Assembly (NCBI GenBank): GCA_025201765.1
Contig: MU623351.1
Location: 310,001 to 374,000 of the forward strand
Reading direction: 5' to 3'
DNA length: 64,000 nucleotides
Origin: Daldinia sp. FL1419
Taxonomy: Eukaryota; Ascomycota; Sordariomycetes; Xylariales; Hypoxylaceae
In this document: positions 24,160-35,604 of the stretch, one piece after another
How positions within the stretch are numbered: position 1 is the first letter of the stretch
Layout of the letters: every line of letters starts with the position of its first letter
The notes under the pieces: model-generated
Told to the model about the DNA's origin: nothing
Seen by the model: the letters and a program-made list of their open reading frames with translations, nothing else
The model's database searches: none
Made by a program: the position numbers and the translations under genes

Positions 24160-24441
24160 TCCCTTAACCTTCGACTTGAGGGAACCACGTCCACAGACTT
24201 AGGTATACTAGACGTTCGCGTGAACAACGTAATTCGGGTTGAGTTGGACGGCTGCTGCTCCATCATCGCTAGTTGCCTGCCTACCTACGGTCCGCTTATA
24301 CAATCTTTTTCTTTCGCCGAGCTCTTTAGTGACATTTTCAACTCGCTGCTTAGCTCGGTGAAACGTAAGAGCACCAACTGGTCTAGTAAGGGTGGTCAGA
24401 AGGACGCGTGGTACTCGGTTTCCTTCATAGGCGAACTGTGA
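24160..24441 (+). pseudogene. Fragment of a rhodopsin-like integral membrane protein (SAT4/Pth11-type)
   Basis: A short open stretch resembles the end of the fungal rhodopsin-like (SAT4) domain: a D-V-x-V-N-N-V-x-x-V-E-L-D run, then the last helix with IIASCLPTYGPLI, followed by a Ser-rich cytoplasmic tail (SLLSSVKRKS). In the intact family this helix has the form (V/I)E-x-x-x-x-I-I-x-A-x-L-P-x-x-x-P-L. The six preceding helices are absent or unrecognisable upstream and no start codon fits. It reads as a remnant, not a gene. A small orphan protein cannot be excluded. Confidence 0.42.
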
Positions 24442-24859
24442 TACGGACATTGGAACATTAAGGCAATGATAGCTATAGTTCTATGTGAAGCGTTAATTCT
24501 ATGCGTCATGGTAGGGCTGAGGCCATGCGAATATGTATGTTATTTCGTGAATAGTAGTTAAATTAAGAGCGTCGATCTACTACATCAAACTCGACATATA
24601 TGAATAGAGTAGGTTAGCTTCTGTACCCAATCCCGATGACCCCAAGTGACTCCTTCAGATCGGTGAAAGCTTACATACCTACCTGTCTAGTAGGTACGTA
24701 GATAACGGCGTCCTTCGATGCCACAGCTGATGAGCTACAAATGATATTCATTGAGTACTCCCAAGAAAATAGCTTCACGGTTTTCGACTTCTCGAGTCCT
24801 CTTTGCGTGTGCTAGGTACACATACATTTAGGTGACACCTATCAAATATCTTGCGGCCC
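24442..24859. other. Spacer before the FMN monooxygenase stop
   Basis: These 418 bases have no coding signal. They contain a TACCTACCTGTCTAGTAGGTA word (near 24674) of the dispersed palindromic class. Confidence 0.45.
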
Positions 24860-25963
24860 TTAACTAGCTCCATTTGAGCGACTCTCCCTTTCCTTCAACA
24901 CCTCGCGTACCTTAGGTAACACGAAACGTCCGTAGTCAATAGCATCACTGAGGTTATCATAACCGCGGATAGAAATCAACTCAGCCCCCAAGTCAACGTA
25001 GTCAAGAAGTGAGTCCACTATCGTCTGCACCGACCCCACAAGCGCCGTCGACGCACCCCGCGCATTCGTCGCCGTCACAGTGGGATACCACAACGCGCGA
25101 TCCTGCACCTCGCCACGCTTCGCAATGTCCAGGAGCCGCTGTGAACCCACGTTCTGCGGTGGAGGCGCAGCGGCCGGGACCCGGCTCTTGCCGTCCGCCC
25201 GGTTGGCGTTTAAGGCGTCGAGTATGCGATGCGCTTTAGCCCACGCTAACTCTTCCGTCTCGGCGATGATGGGACGGAACGTGACCCAAATGCGTGGCCG
25301 GTCGGTGCGTCCCGCCTTCTCGGCCTCAGCATAGATGCGATCAATCTGCTCCTTGGTTTCCTTGAGGGGTTCTCCCCAGAGGCCGAAAATATCGGCTAAG
25401 CTTCCGCCGATGCGGTACGCCTCGTCGGACGATCCGCCCACGGAAATAGGGATGCTGGTCCCGTTCACGGGGCGCACTCTATTACTAAACCCCTTAAACT
25501 GATAATACTTGCCGTCCCAGTCGAAGGGATCGGCGGATTGCCACGCGCGCTTCAGGATCTTGATGTATTCCTCAAGCCGAGCGTAACGCTCCTCCTTGTT
25601 TAGAAAGTCGCCTTCCCTTGCTTGATCGACATCGCTGCCACCGGCAATAAAATGCACTACGGCTCGACCCTGGCTGAGCTGATCTAGAGTGGCTAGTGCC
25701 TTGGCTGCTACCGTGGGGTATAATGTGTTTGGGCGAAGCGCAATGATGACTTTGAGCTTCTTAGTTACGGCAGCAATAGTGGCACCGGTAGTAAAAGGGT
25801 CAAAGTAAGATGAGTCGTATGGCACGAGGGTATAGTTGAACTCATAGTCATCCAGGTTCCGGGCATACCGTGTCAAGAATTCCGGGTCGATAGCCGGGTT
25901 AGGGAGCGGGTTAAGCTCCGTGGATGCGTTCGGGAACGTCAGGCTGATAAATTCTGTAGGCAT
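24860..25963 (-). CDS. SsuD-like FMNH2-dependent alkanesulfonate monooxygenase (LLM class)
   Basis: A single exon encodes 367 residues. The frame stays open 90 bases upstream, but Met at 25963 begins the family-like MPTEFISLTFPN and has A at -3. Luciferase-like TIM-barrel marks are present: LKVIIALRPNTLYPTVAAKALATLDQL, FIAGGSDVDQAREGD, the helix ERYARLEEYIKILKRAW and ISVGGSSDEAYRIGG. SsuD enzymes use reduced FMN and oxygen to turn an alkanesulfonate into an aldehyde and sulfite for sulfur scavenging; a separate flavin reductase supplies FMNH2 and is not seen nearby. The family is mainly bacterial, and the lack of introns while most long neighbours have them fits an old transfer from bacteria; this is inference. 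The C-terminal GAELISIRGYDNLSDAIDYGR closes the barrel. Specificity could extend to other sulfonates. Confidence 0.92.
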   Translation of the reverse strand: MPTEFISLTFPNASTELNPLPNPAIDPEFLTRYARNLDDYEFNYTLVPYDSSYFDPFTTGATIAAVTKKLKVIIALRPNTLYPTVAAKALATLDQLSQGRAVVHFIAGGSDVDQAREGDFLNKEERYARLEEYIKILKRAWQSADPFDWDGKYYQFKGFSNRVRPVNGTSIPISVGGSSDEAYRIGGSLADIFGLWGEPLKETKEQIDRIYAEAEKAGRTDRPRIWVTFRPIIAETEELAWAKAHRILDALNANRADGKSRVPAAAPPPQNVGSQRLLDIAKRGEVQDRALWYPTVTATNARGASTALVGSVQTIVDSLLDYVDLGAELISIRGYDNLSDAIDYGRFVLPKVREVLKERESRSNGAS

Positions 25964-28900
25964 CTTAACTATAACGTCCTGATGTTTCAGTGTTCTAAAG
26001 ATCAGATAAGATCTGGGAAGCGTGTATAAGTCTGATGTTTTATACGGATACACCGGTAGAGCAATCCGATGGCGACAACTGCTTGAGAATCACGCAATAG
26101 CATTGGGCCGGTGCCGGCCGGGTATACTCCTCATCTCAACCCCGACCTTATATATATTGAAGATAAAGAAATTGACATCGGCCAATTTTTGATTTATAAT
26201 CGTACGGCTAGGTCATGGATTTGTTGGGGGCGCATATACCTACTTGATAGACTACAAGCTAGCCACATATTATTCAGTGTTATATTTTACAGTGTTGATA
26301 TGATTAGCGGGGGTTCTTCAAGATGGCCTTGCTCTCTATATCCACGAGCTCGTAGCCTGCGGTCCTCTGATGTGGCTATTTCAAAATATGGTCGGTACGC
26401 TCGCTTCTCCGTTACAGTATATCTTACACTGACGGTATGAAAACCACCATTCTATCCATCCATGCTGGGGCATATTGAGGCATACCATTTTACCTATCCT
26501 TTTCCAACGGCAATAATTAAATGAAAGGGCGCATCGACGTCGGACCTATCAAGTGAATTCGGGATCGCCAATGAACCCCCCCTTATATGAAAAAGGTGGG
26601 AGTATCTAGTTTGCCGTCTGTATAAACTATTGATCTTAATGTTAGCTTGGAAGTCATGATATCAACGGAGCAACTGGGAATTATTACTTGAAATCTGTCT
26701 CGCACCAGTCGAAAAGTCACATTAGTAGAGACCGCACTGGCGAGGTATCCATTGGGTTGCCATTGTTGCTATCGTTGTGATAAAATAGCACTTATGTTGG
26801 TGGCAAAAGGGAGATTCAAGAATTGAGAATCTTTGTAGCTAGGTATTTCTAGTCATCTAGGTAACAATGCATAATGCAGCCATCTTGGTAGCGGTAGGTA
26901 CGTCGTACAGTCAGGCACCTATGCATTAATGAGCTAAGATAGAAATCCCGTCTCGATCAATAGACTGAGCGATGAGTTGGGTTATATCGCCAGCTGAAGA
27001 ATGAATCTAATAATATATAATGGAACTAGAAGTATATGTTCCTCAGTTGACTTTTTCTGAAGAAGAAAAGATTCCAGGCTCTTGTTTATGATACAACTAA
27101 GCACAATTAACCGGAATATCATGACAACCCTTTCTCAAAAGGGGTCATGGAACTTTCAATAAGCCTCTATTCACCAACGAGTTAAAACATGCAATTAATT
27201 ATAAATATTGCCACTAATCAACTTAGCATTGCTGAAGTTATATCTTAGAAGCCGAACTGCATTGTCAACGACTACCTACCAAAGTTTCAATATTGTGTAC
27301 CTAAATTCAGATCCTATAAAAGTTCGCCCCTAGGGTATAATCAACTCAATCTTTTAAGTTAACCAATACTATCAGCGTATTAGACCCTATGCCTATGCCC
27401 TATAAGACCACAGAAACAGATTATGCTATAGAACATAGGTATATGCTTGTACCACACAAATATATAATACATAAGACCTCACAGTTAAAAGAAGTATACG
27501 TCGTAAGACCCAGCGCGACTCTATATCAGACTGGATCATTATAGGTATACAGATGGCCCCTATTCACGATTGTGAGTTTTAGCAAAGGGGTTATGACGTG
27601 CACCCTTAGCAAAAGCAACTCCTAAGGGGACTCTGCCTCCTTCCTCTATTCCGAATGCGGAAATTCCTTGTCATCCGTGGTGGTGAGCGAGTCATGCACT
27701 CCGACCTATGCGATATTTGCTCGCATTTACGTTCCAGTCAGGGCCTGATTCAACTATAATAGATCCGATTAACAGAAAGCAGAGACGTAGCGCCTAGACG
27801 TCTCCGAAGGTATATCGAACCATTCTCGCGGGCCCGAAACCTATTGCGGGGATAGACGTCGTGGTTAGTGGACTTGAGTACATGTCGACAGGAGGCCTTA
27901 TATTCAGTTTTTCCACGTGGAAATCGGCAAAAAATTACTCTCGATAGGTCTAGACGTGCCTCTTAGCCCACGACATCCATAGTATTACTTATAATAGAAT
28001 ATGTATGAATGACAGTCTCGAAAGACCCAGATTAATTTTCAAGCGCCTGGACACAAGTTCACCGTCCGATGATGAAAAACCTCGATGTAATGACTTTAGC
28101 GATAGGGCTGCCCTAAGTTTTCATGGTCATTAAATCGGCTCTCGCCAATCCTTCACAGCAAAATCTAGCAGAGAGAGAATCATCACGAGGTTCGTGATCC
28201 CTTCCGCAGTCCGATCACAATTGGGGCTTTCCAGGAATGCGGTATTGTCAAAGTTCAATTACACAGATTCTGATGCTTGTTCTAACTCCTTGTATTAATA
28301 CGATAGGTTACTCTGAAGCCTGCGTTCTCACTCTAGCTAGTTATTAGTATGTATCCATTCCCAATCGAATTCCGACTTTAACGTATGAAACTTGTGTAAA
28401 TATTACCCGATTTATATTTTATTCTTTTGGTGGAATTTCCTTCCTGATATACGATCAACGGGCATCCCTAGGTATGGATCGCTGTATACTAAACTCAACT
28501 CAGGCTACCACATTACTGTATAAACATACCGAAGTCAAGTTTGCCACTCAAACCACCCGAACCTCATTATCCAAACTAGGTAATCGGACGACTATTTTAG
28601 AGCCCGTACTCTGAACCAACCCAACTACCACTCTTCATCCCAAGACCCTGTTAGATTCGCAATCCGGCGTGCCTCTTTACACGTCAAGCTTTTCTTACAT
28701 AATAGGTAAAAAAACAAAGTCTCCAGCACCGGGATCCCTAAGAAATCTGGACCCCTTCGTCATCTTTCTAGTGCCGCCGCCAGGAAAGACCCTGACGTAG
28801 GACCAGCCGCGAGATCTCGATAGCGGAAGAACTGTCCGATCGCCAAGTATGAGCCGCCCGCCGCCTAGGCACGCCCGTAGACGAGACTCAAATCGCGACC

Positions 28901-29985
28901 TGACCATTCTAACAGCGCTCTTCTGCGGAACTTCAATTGCGTGTGGTCCTATGGTTGAATTGGCATGTCTTAAATTCTTTATCTCGCTTCATTCTGCCGC
29001 GGAACCAGATAATTACCTAGTAAAAAGACCCTGAATGGTAGACCCGGTACGGCAGGTCGTAGCGCTCTGTAACCGGCATCATTTCGCTCGAGGTAACGTT
29101 ATCGAGCCCTACGTAAATGACCGCTGCGGGTACCACGACCAGGTGTCTGGGATTGCAAGACACAGCAGCCTGTTGAAGCGATAAGAGACAGGGGTACAGA
29201 AGTATGGCTCCTGAAGAGAACACCCGACGAAGGATTCAAGCTTCACCACGTGAACATAGTATAAGCACATCCTCACGGAGTTATCTATCCATGTAATGAG
29301 TAAATATGGTATACCCATATTATACTGTAGATATTCCTCTCGTCATGGACTGTATCTCATAATACCAATATCATACCTAACCGCACCCTCGTGCGGTAAA
29401 AACCGCCGCTTGGGGAGGTGCCCAGACGGCGACATCCGGTAGTAATTATCAAGACGAAATATCTACCCGTATAAATGATGAATCCAGAGGCGCCGCCTCA
29501 GCCGCTTCGCGAGCTAACCCCTAGCGTGCCAGCGTTAGCTGTAATATCCGGACCCGAGTGGCCATCAACCTGACTCGCACCTCGCACCGGACCCTTCACC
29601 TATCTAACTAATGAATAGAGTCATATGTCATAAGCTAAAGCGGAATATAGCATCCTGGGGGCCGTAGAAAATTTCACCGTCGCTTGTCTGCTCGTAGATA
29701 CGTCGGAATCGGGTTAGCGCATCGTACAACTTTCGAAACATCTCGGTCTAATTCTCAGGACGTCACTAATATGACCTACTACAACGGGGTGCCCGTTCGT
29801 GGGGACCCTAAGAGGCGAGTTATATAAGGGCTTCGGGGTGGTCGTTCTGGTGATAATTCGCTATCCATGAGCATTCCTCTCGACATCCACTGGCATTCCA
29901 GTGCCCAAGAATCAAGAATTATATAATCATATAATTATTCCATCCCTGAGACAAGGCTCAAGAACCTGCAAACCCACCAGCAGCC
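25964..29985. other. 4-kb gene-poor region
   Basis: No gene is recognised on either strand. The sequence is AT-rich to about 28.6 kb and becomes more GC-rich towards 29.9 kb. The TATATAA at 29821-29827 probably belongs to the GH16 promoter. Confidence 0.5.
29821..29827 (+). promoter_or_regulatory. TATA-like element upstream of the GH16-like gene
   Basis: TATATAA lies about 160 bases before the ATG at 29986, allowing a 5' UTR of roughly 130 bases. Positional inference only. Confidence 0.35.
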
Positions 29986-30990
29986 ATGATAGCCTTTCAG
30001 ACTCCCCTCTGGACCGCCGTCCTCACGGTCCTATCGACCCTGGTCCCTGAAGCCGCCGCCGCTGCGACTCCCATCAACCCCTCTCTCTGCCACTGCTACT
30101 TGACCAACGGCTCGTCCGCCAAGTACTTCACGAACCACAAGTTCTTCGATTTCCGGAACATCGCGAACCCGCGCGTTCCCGCGCCCATCAACAACCGGGA
30201 CGGGTCGACCAACGCCCCGGTGACAAACGCCTACTTCAACAGCGCCAACTTCACCAATACCTGGTCGATACAAAACTGGGTCGACTCGGGACCAATCTAC
30301 AACACGTACTCCAAGAACGACGTCTACATCGAGAGCAACACCGACGCGAACCCCGCCTCGCGGACGTACCTCACGCTGCGCACGTACCGGCACCCGGCCG
30401 GAAACTTCCAGTCCTCAGCCGAGCTCCAGTCCATCTCGCCCAACTACCAATACCTCTCGATGCGGATGTACTCGCGCACGCGGGGCGCAGCCGGCGGCGT
30501 CAGCGCCATGTTCACGTACCGGGGCGGGGCCACGGAAGCCGACGTGCAAGAAGCGGACCTGGAGATCATAACCTCGGACGCGAACAACCGGGTCCACTAC
30601 ACGAACCAGCCGTCCATGGTAAACGGGAACTCGCGCCCCAACGCGACCAACGAGATCGTCATCCCCGGGACATGGACCGCGTGGCGCACGCACCGGTACG
30701 ACTGGACGCCGGGGTCCAGCAGCTGGTACGTGGACGGCAAACTCGTCAACTCGAACCAATTCCAAGCGCCGGTGGACCCCGCCACAATCCTCTTCAACAT
30801 GTGGTCAGACGGCGGCAGCTGGAGCGGCACCATGGCATCGGGGCAAAGCGCGACGATGCAGATCCAGTGGATCGAACTCATCTACAACAACACAGCCGAG
30901 CCCTCTCGCTTCGCGCACTGCGCCAACGTCTGCAGCCTCGACCTCGGCACCCAAGCTGGCGTTCCCGCCCTCGTCAGCTCCGGCCCGTGA
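29986..30990 (+). CDS. Secreted GH16-like glycoside hydrolase (concanavalin-A-like fold)
   Basis: A single exon of 334 residues opens with a signal peptide (about residues 1-26, ending in a run of Ala). The fold is the GH16 beta-jelly roll. The catalytic signature E-x-D-x-E is present as EADLE at 189-193, with Glu189 as likely nucleophile and Glu193 as acid/base. The flanking strands SAELQSISPNYQYLSMRMYSR, WRTHRYDWTPGSSSWYVDGKLV and ATILFNMWSDGGSW match the family pattern of substrate-contact strands. GH16 enzymes cut or transfer beta-1,3- or beta-1,3/1,4-glucans and related chains; this fungal subgroup is often annotated as a laminarinase-like or unassigned GH16, so specificity stays open. 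Several N-glycosylation sequons occur. The gene is GC-rich compared with its surroundings, so the opposite strand also shows long open frames. Confidence 0.86.
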   Translation: MIAFQTPLWTAVLTVLSTLVPEAAAAATPINPSLCHCYLTNGSSAKYFTNHKFFDFRNIANPRVPAPINNRDGSTNAPVTNAYFNSANFTNTWSIQNWVDSGPIYNTYSKNDVYIESNTDANPASRTYLTLRTYRHPAGNFQSSAELQSISPNYQYLSMRMYSRTRGAAGGVSAMFTYRGGATEADVQEADLEIITSDANNRVHYTNQPSMVNGNSRPNATNEIVIPGTWTAWRTHRYDWTPGSSSWYVDGKLVNSNQFQAPVDPATILFNMWSDGGSWSGTMASGQSATMQIQWIELIYNNTAEPSRFAHCANVCSLDLGTQAGVPALVSSGP

Positions 30991-32051
30991 CGGCGGCCGA
31001 GCAGGTCGGGAAGATTTGTCGTCGTTGTCTGCTTCCTTTCTTCGCTCGTTTTGGGCCTCAGCTTCGGATTTTAAAGGGGCGTATTGAAAATACTAAATAT
31101 CAAAATATCAATGACGAATATGATAATATATCAGGCAATAAGCGTGTGGTTCGGGTATCTAGCATGAGTTTCTTTCCGAGAAGCACCTTTTTATGTATAT
31201 ATTTCAGTAGCAAAGTGTGTTAATCAAGAACCGCGCCGCGTACATACACATACTCGCATCAATGCTGCACATGGAGTGGTAGGCTTTCTTGGCGTATGCT
31301 GTTAGTGACTAGATTGGAATGTTAACGCAAACAATCCCGAAAGGGGTTACGGGAGCAAAAGGCCAGAAAGAAACTTCAAGTCGCATCCTAGTGCTACACG
31401 AGTCATCTATCACTAGAAGACCTCGATATATCTAATAACACGTCAGCAAGACCTAGAAGCAGTGAAAAGTGAGTAAGCTTACCACAGGGAACACACACAG
31501 TACGTCGAGCCAGTACCAATATAAAAATCAACAAGTTTGATTGATTGCTCACTGCTACATAACAGTCTTTCCAGAAACCATGTGTCCATCATCGATTCAT
31601 TCATTCATCCATCCAACCAGCCTCACAAATGCATTTTTTGCTTTTCCGTCGAGGACAGCACCCCCGACCCAGCCGGCGAACTCGATCCGCGATGCAAGGT
31701 ATCCAAGTAACGACAACATCGAACGGGCCCCGACAAACGCAAAGCATATGATCTCTAGATAGGGTATCAGAGACGATAAATATATGAGAAACAGAATCAA
31801 AGGAAATAAGGAAATAGTGGTATGCCAGAACCCTCTCCAAGATGTAGTCCGTACCCAAGGGATATATAATGGAGTATCCACGGAACCGGTTAGTCGTCAG
31901 ATTTCGTGCCTATGGCGTGACCTTGCCTCATCCCAGTCTTTTCTATACTTACTTCATTCGCAAGCCCCCGTTCTACCATGACACCCCCCCAAAAACAACA
32001 AAATGCTAAGGAAAAATGGAAATGCGATGAAGAGATGCTCGCGTGACTTCC
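30991..32051. other. Convergent intergenic spacer
   Basis: About 1.06 kb between the GH16-like gene and the Zn cluster regulator. Open frames near 31541-31981 are on both strands, short and without family resemblance; part is probably the long 3' UTR of the regulator. Confidence 0.45.
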
Positions 32052-34342
32052 TCAGTCGCCCATGCCAGCCAAACCGGTCATTGGGACAAACGTATCATAA
32101 TCCTCATCGCTACTATCGATTTGACTCTCGGGACTTTGAATGTTGCTAATATCGGCACTGGCCATGCTGCTATATTGTTCCCCTAAGCTGCCGCTCATAC
32201 CCATGGAGAAGATACTTTGACGTCTACCGGCTTCAAATTCGATAGCGCTTCCGCTACGGCTCAGTTCCGGTTTTTCGGGAAGTTGCTTCAACAAACCGGT
32301 CGATATGTCAAGCATTCCCATCGCAAAGTCGGTCAAACCCTTGGATTCTCCGGGTTTACTGCTAACGCTAAGCGTCCAGCGGTATTCTCCTAGTCTGCGT
32401 CGGTACCAGTCCGCCTCTTCGCGACCTGGAGAGGTAGCCCACAGAAGCGACCCAAAGGTCCCGATTAAAGCAAAGTTGGTCTTGGAAGCAAAGTACCAAA
32501 AGGATCGGAGATGTTGCGGGGTTAATCTATTAACAAAGTCCATAGCTGATATCAGACGAGCCTTTGCGGCGCTACGGCAAATATGTTGAACGTAAGGATC
32601 AATGGCCTGCGAATCAGTTTCCAAAGATCGGATGATCCGGCGGTGGAGGGTAATTTCAGTCGCGAAGTAAGCCAGGTGCAAATACCCGATGCTCGATAGC
32701 CGGGTGGGCGCGACGGCGGGCGCGACAGTACCCGATTGGAAGGAAGAATCCATACGGATCACACCAGGAAGTGCAGCGTACCATTCTTTGAGCTTAAGCT
32801 GTATGGGTTTCGCTAGGCCTAGAACGAGGTGAGTACCTTGCGGTCCAGCATCGGTAACGTTCTGCATAGCCTCGAGCGTGTAGAAAGTCTCGAGGATCTC
32901 GGCTAGCACCTGTGTAAGATAGATCATTTGAACAAACAGCGTCCGGCCTCTCTCGATGTCCATCTTTTCTTCTGGATTCTGCTCGTCTAATTCTGCCTCT
33001 GGAAAGTCATTTGGTGCTAGAGGCTGCACAACCCAGTTAGAATTAAAGATATGTGACGGCCGTCCATGTACGAGAGCTCCCCATTTATCTTGCATGTACA
33101 AAGCCCACGCAAGTCTCTTTCTAAGCCCTTTCTCCCAAGGCGGGATTTTCCAATGTGTACAATCTAGGTGGAGGCCAAGTTCTTGAGCAATCGCTACGAT
33201 CTGAGCGGTCGGGGCCCATTGATCGCCTTCGGGTCGCTGCGAGAGTAAAAGTCCAGCTTGAACGGTAGAAAGCTTTGGGCGCCACATGGCATCAGCCAAA
33301 GAAGGTCGTATTAGCCTCTCCAGTTCTCGAACGTTTGGTCGCTGGGATTTGGATAACTCCTCCGAGTAGTCCCACCAGTTAATAGCGAGTATGTAAACAG
33401 CAGCGAGGAGCGGCGGCGAGAATTCCCGGTAGTTTCGATCGTATTTCTCGTAGAAGACGTTCTTTTGGATGATGGGAAACGCGGGATGCACGACTTCGAA
33501 ATAGAGATCAATCAACTTGCGGCCGTAAGGAGCCACAAGTCTTTGGATTTCGTCAACATCGTCGTATTGATGCTCGTGACCAGGGGTCGAACTATCAGGC
33601 AACATCAAAAACGTGTCATTGTCGCTAACTTTTCGAAGAGTACCTCGGGCGAGAAGACTCTCATCTTGAGGGTCAAACGGAGAAAGGTTGATCAGAGACG
33701 GTTCAAAGTCAGTGGTCGGACCTATGTACTGACTGTACCGATCTTCTTGAAGGCCAAGCGTGCGCTTAAGCAAAGTTGGGCCACCAAAATTAGCCATCTC
33801 CTCGATCAAAGAAGTGCTGGCAGTTGTACTTGACAAGCTAGCTTGACGTTGCCGCTGTCTTCTGTTATCAGACCTGCCAGGCGAGCTACATTGGCCAATC
33901 GTATGTCAGCGTTTATTTTCTCTCTCCTTTGCGTCGGTTGACCATCGCTGCAAGGTGATAACGTAAAGTTGGGGGTTCAGCGAATGAAAGTATCGGTGAG
34001 CACTCACCCTCTCTTCCCGTTACTCTCCTCGGTCGAGTCACGCGCTAGCTTTCTTTTACGAGGCTGAGGGCTCTGATTCAAAGAGCATGGGATCCCCCGA
34101 ACTTGGCAAGATACGCATTTGTCGTCATCTCCAACAACGCACTTGAGTCGCCTTCTCAGACAAGGTTCACAAGGCGTCGAGTTTCCACTTACGGCAGAAT
34201 CCGAATCGGTTGAATCATTACTGTTCATACTATGTAAAGAGGCGTCGGTGCTATGATGATGATGGCGACTAGAAAACAGCTGAGCAGGCTTAGGCGCAAT
34301 GGCAATGGGAGCCGTCCTAGGAACGACGCCAAGGTTGGACAT
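32052..34342 (-). CDS. Zn2Cys6 transcription factor, TamA/Dal81-like
   Basis: Exons 34008-34342 and 32052-33873 join in frame to 718 residues across a 134-base intron (GTGAGT to TGGCAG). The zinc cluster is C58-x2-C61-x6-C68-x7-C76-x2-C79-x6-C86, followed by a basic stretch (PRKRKLARD). The long C-terminal part is a fungal-specific regulatory domain: GGPTLLKRTLGLQEDRYSQY, PAFPIIQKNVFYEKY and LRKRLAWALYMQDKW-GALVHGRPSHI are close to what I know of TamA/Dal81 proteins, nuclear co-activators that work with GATA factors on nitrogen-source genes. That assignment is from remembered family pattern. The start at 34342 has G at -3; an upstream Met in the same frame (34540) is possible but adds Pro-rich sequence of poor character. 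The tail is Ser/Asp-rich. Confidence 0.86.
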
Positions 34343-34643
34343 GACCGAAAATATTAAGCGGGTTACACACGACGCCGCTATCTGCTCCTTGGCTGAAGTC
34401 GGCCTCGCCGTATCACTATTGGGCCCGCCTGGATAACCCAATGACGGTGAAGGGGAGGGGGGTACTAGGATAGCCGAATACCAAGACAGTCCGTGGTAAC
34501 TTATCGAAGGGACAGGACAGGGTCGGCTGCCACAGTACAACCTGGAATCGTAGCAAGGAATGCTGATCTCTGCAGAAGCCTCTCCACTGCCTCCAGGAAA
34601 GCCTCTTTAAGGTATGCGTAATATGTGATAAGGGATTAAGAGA

Positions 34644-34683
34644 GGGTTGGCGGGTTGGCGGGTTGGCGGGTTGGAGGGTTGGG
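34644..34683 (+). repeat. G-rich octamer tandem repeat (GGGTTGGC-type, five units)
   Basis: Five adjacent units read GGGTTGGC three times, then GGGTTGGA and GGGTTGGG. They lie about 300 bases upstream of the start of the Zn cluster regulator. Several GGG runs in short spacing could fold as a G-quadruplex on the plus strand. Confidence 0.85.
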
Positions 34684-35558
34684 GAGATAAGGCTGTTAGT
34701 GGCACGGGAGGCGTCAAGGCGTCAAGGCGACGCAAGTTTTAAGTCCACGCGAGTTCCCGCGTGCTTTTTCAGTTCCAGGTTTCCAGAGTCCAGTCTGGTG
34801 GGATCTGCTTTATCGAAATTGAGGAGGCCGGGGGGGAAGGGAATCAGAGATACCCTAAGGCTGGGACCTATCGGTTTCTAGTAAATAACCGTTAGATACA
34901 GGATATAGGATACAGGATACAATGCCGCATGCAGTTCCAAATGGCGCATGCAACTCGTGATTCTTCCGGTCAAGGTCAAGGGGACTGGGGGTGGCCTAGA
35001 ATCTGCAAACAGGTTCCGTGCGATAGGCTAGAAATTAAATGATATGATGATATAATTGCTCCGGATGCCGATGCTGTGTGATACTAGGTAATGATGGATG
35101 CAAGTATCAAATAAGCTTGGCTTATTTTCGTCATTGAAGAACCAGTCAAGGTAGGTAAGCTGCTAGTAGGAGAGGAAGGGGGTGGGAAAAAAGACCATCT
35201 ACAAGATGTCGAATGAAATAATAGAGACAGACACCATGAACAAATATACATGGACCTTATTGTGACCGTAAACCGTGGACCATGTGAAAAAAGGGTAGTC
35301 ATGTAATGCCAGCCGAATAAGATGCAGCGAAGTTCAGACTAGGTAGGTGGACATGAAGAGCGATGATGATAATCTGTGTGCTAAGCTGTGTTAAGCCGTG
35401 TTAAGCTGTACAAGGGCAAGGCGGGTCGGACAACGCTAGTTGAAGAGAAGATGGCCTTGCAGATTTGCTGTAAACTAGCCTTGTCATTAGAGTCTCTGTC
35501 TTCTGTACCTTATTATTCCGAGTAGGTAGGAAGAGGAAAGCCGATCGAAGTCGCGTGC

Positions 35559-35604
35559 CTTTTTTTCTTCCTTTTTTTCCTTTTTTTTTCCCTTTTTTTT
35601 CCTT
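35559..35604 (+). repeat. Pyrimidine (T/C) low-complexity tract
   Basis: About 46 bases consist only of T runs separated by C or CC. It is simple-sequence DNA with no gene nearby. Confidence 0.85.

Noticed and set aside
30031..30881. Three long minus-strand frames opposite the GH16-like gene
   Set aside because: They are antisense shadows of a GC-rich coding exon; their composition (Val/Arg-rich) has no family resemblance.
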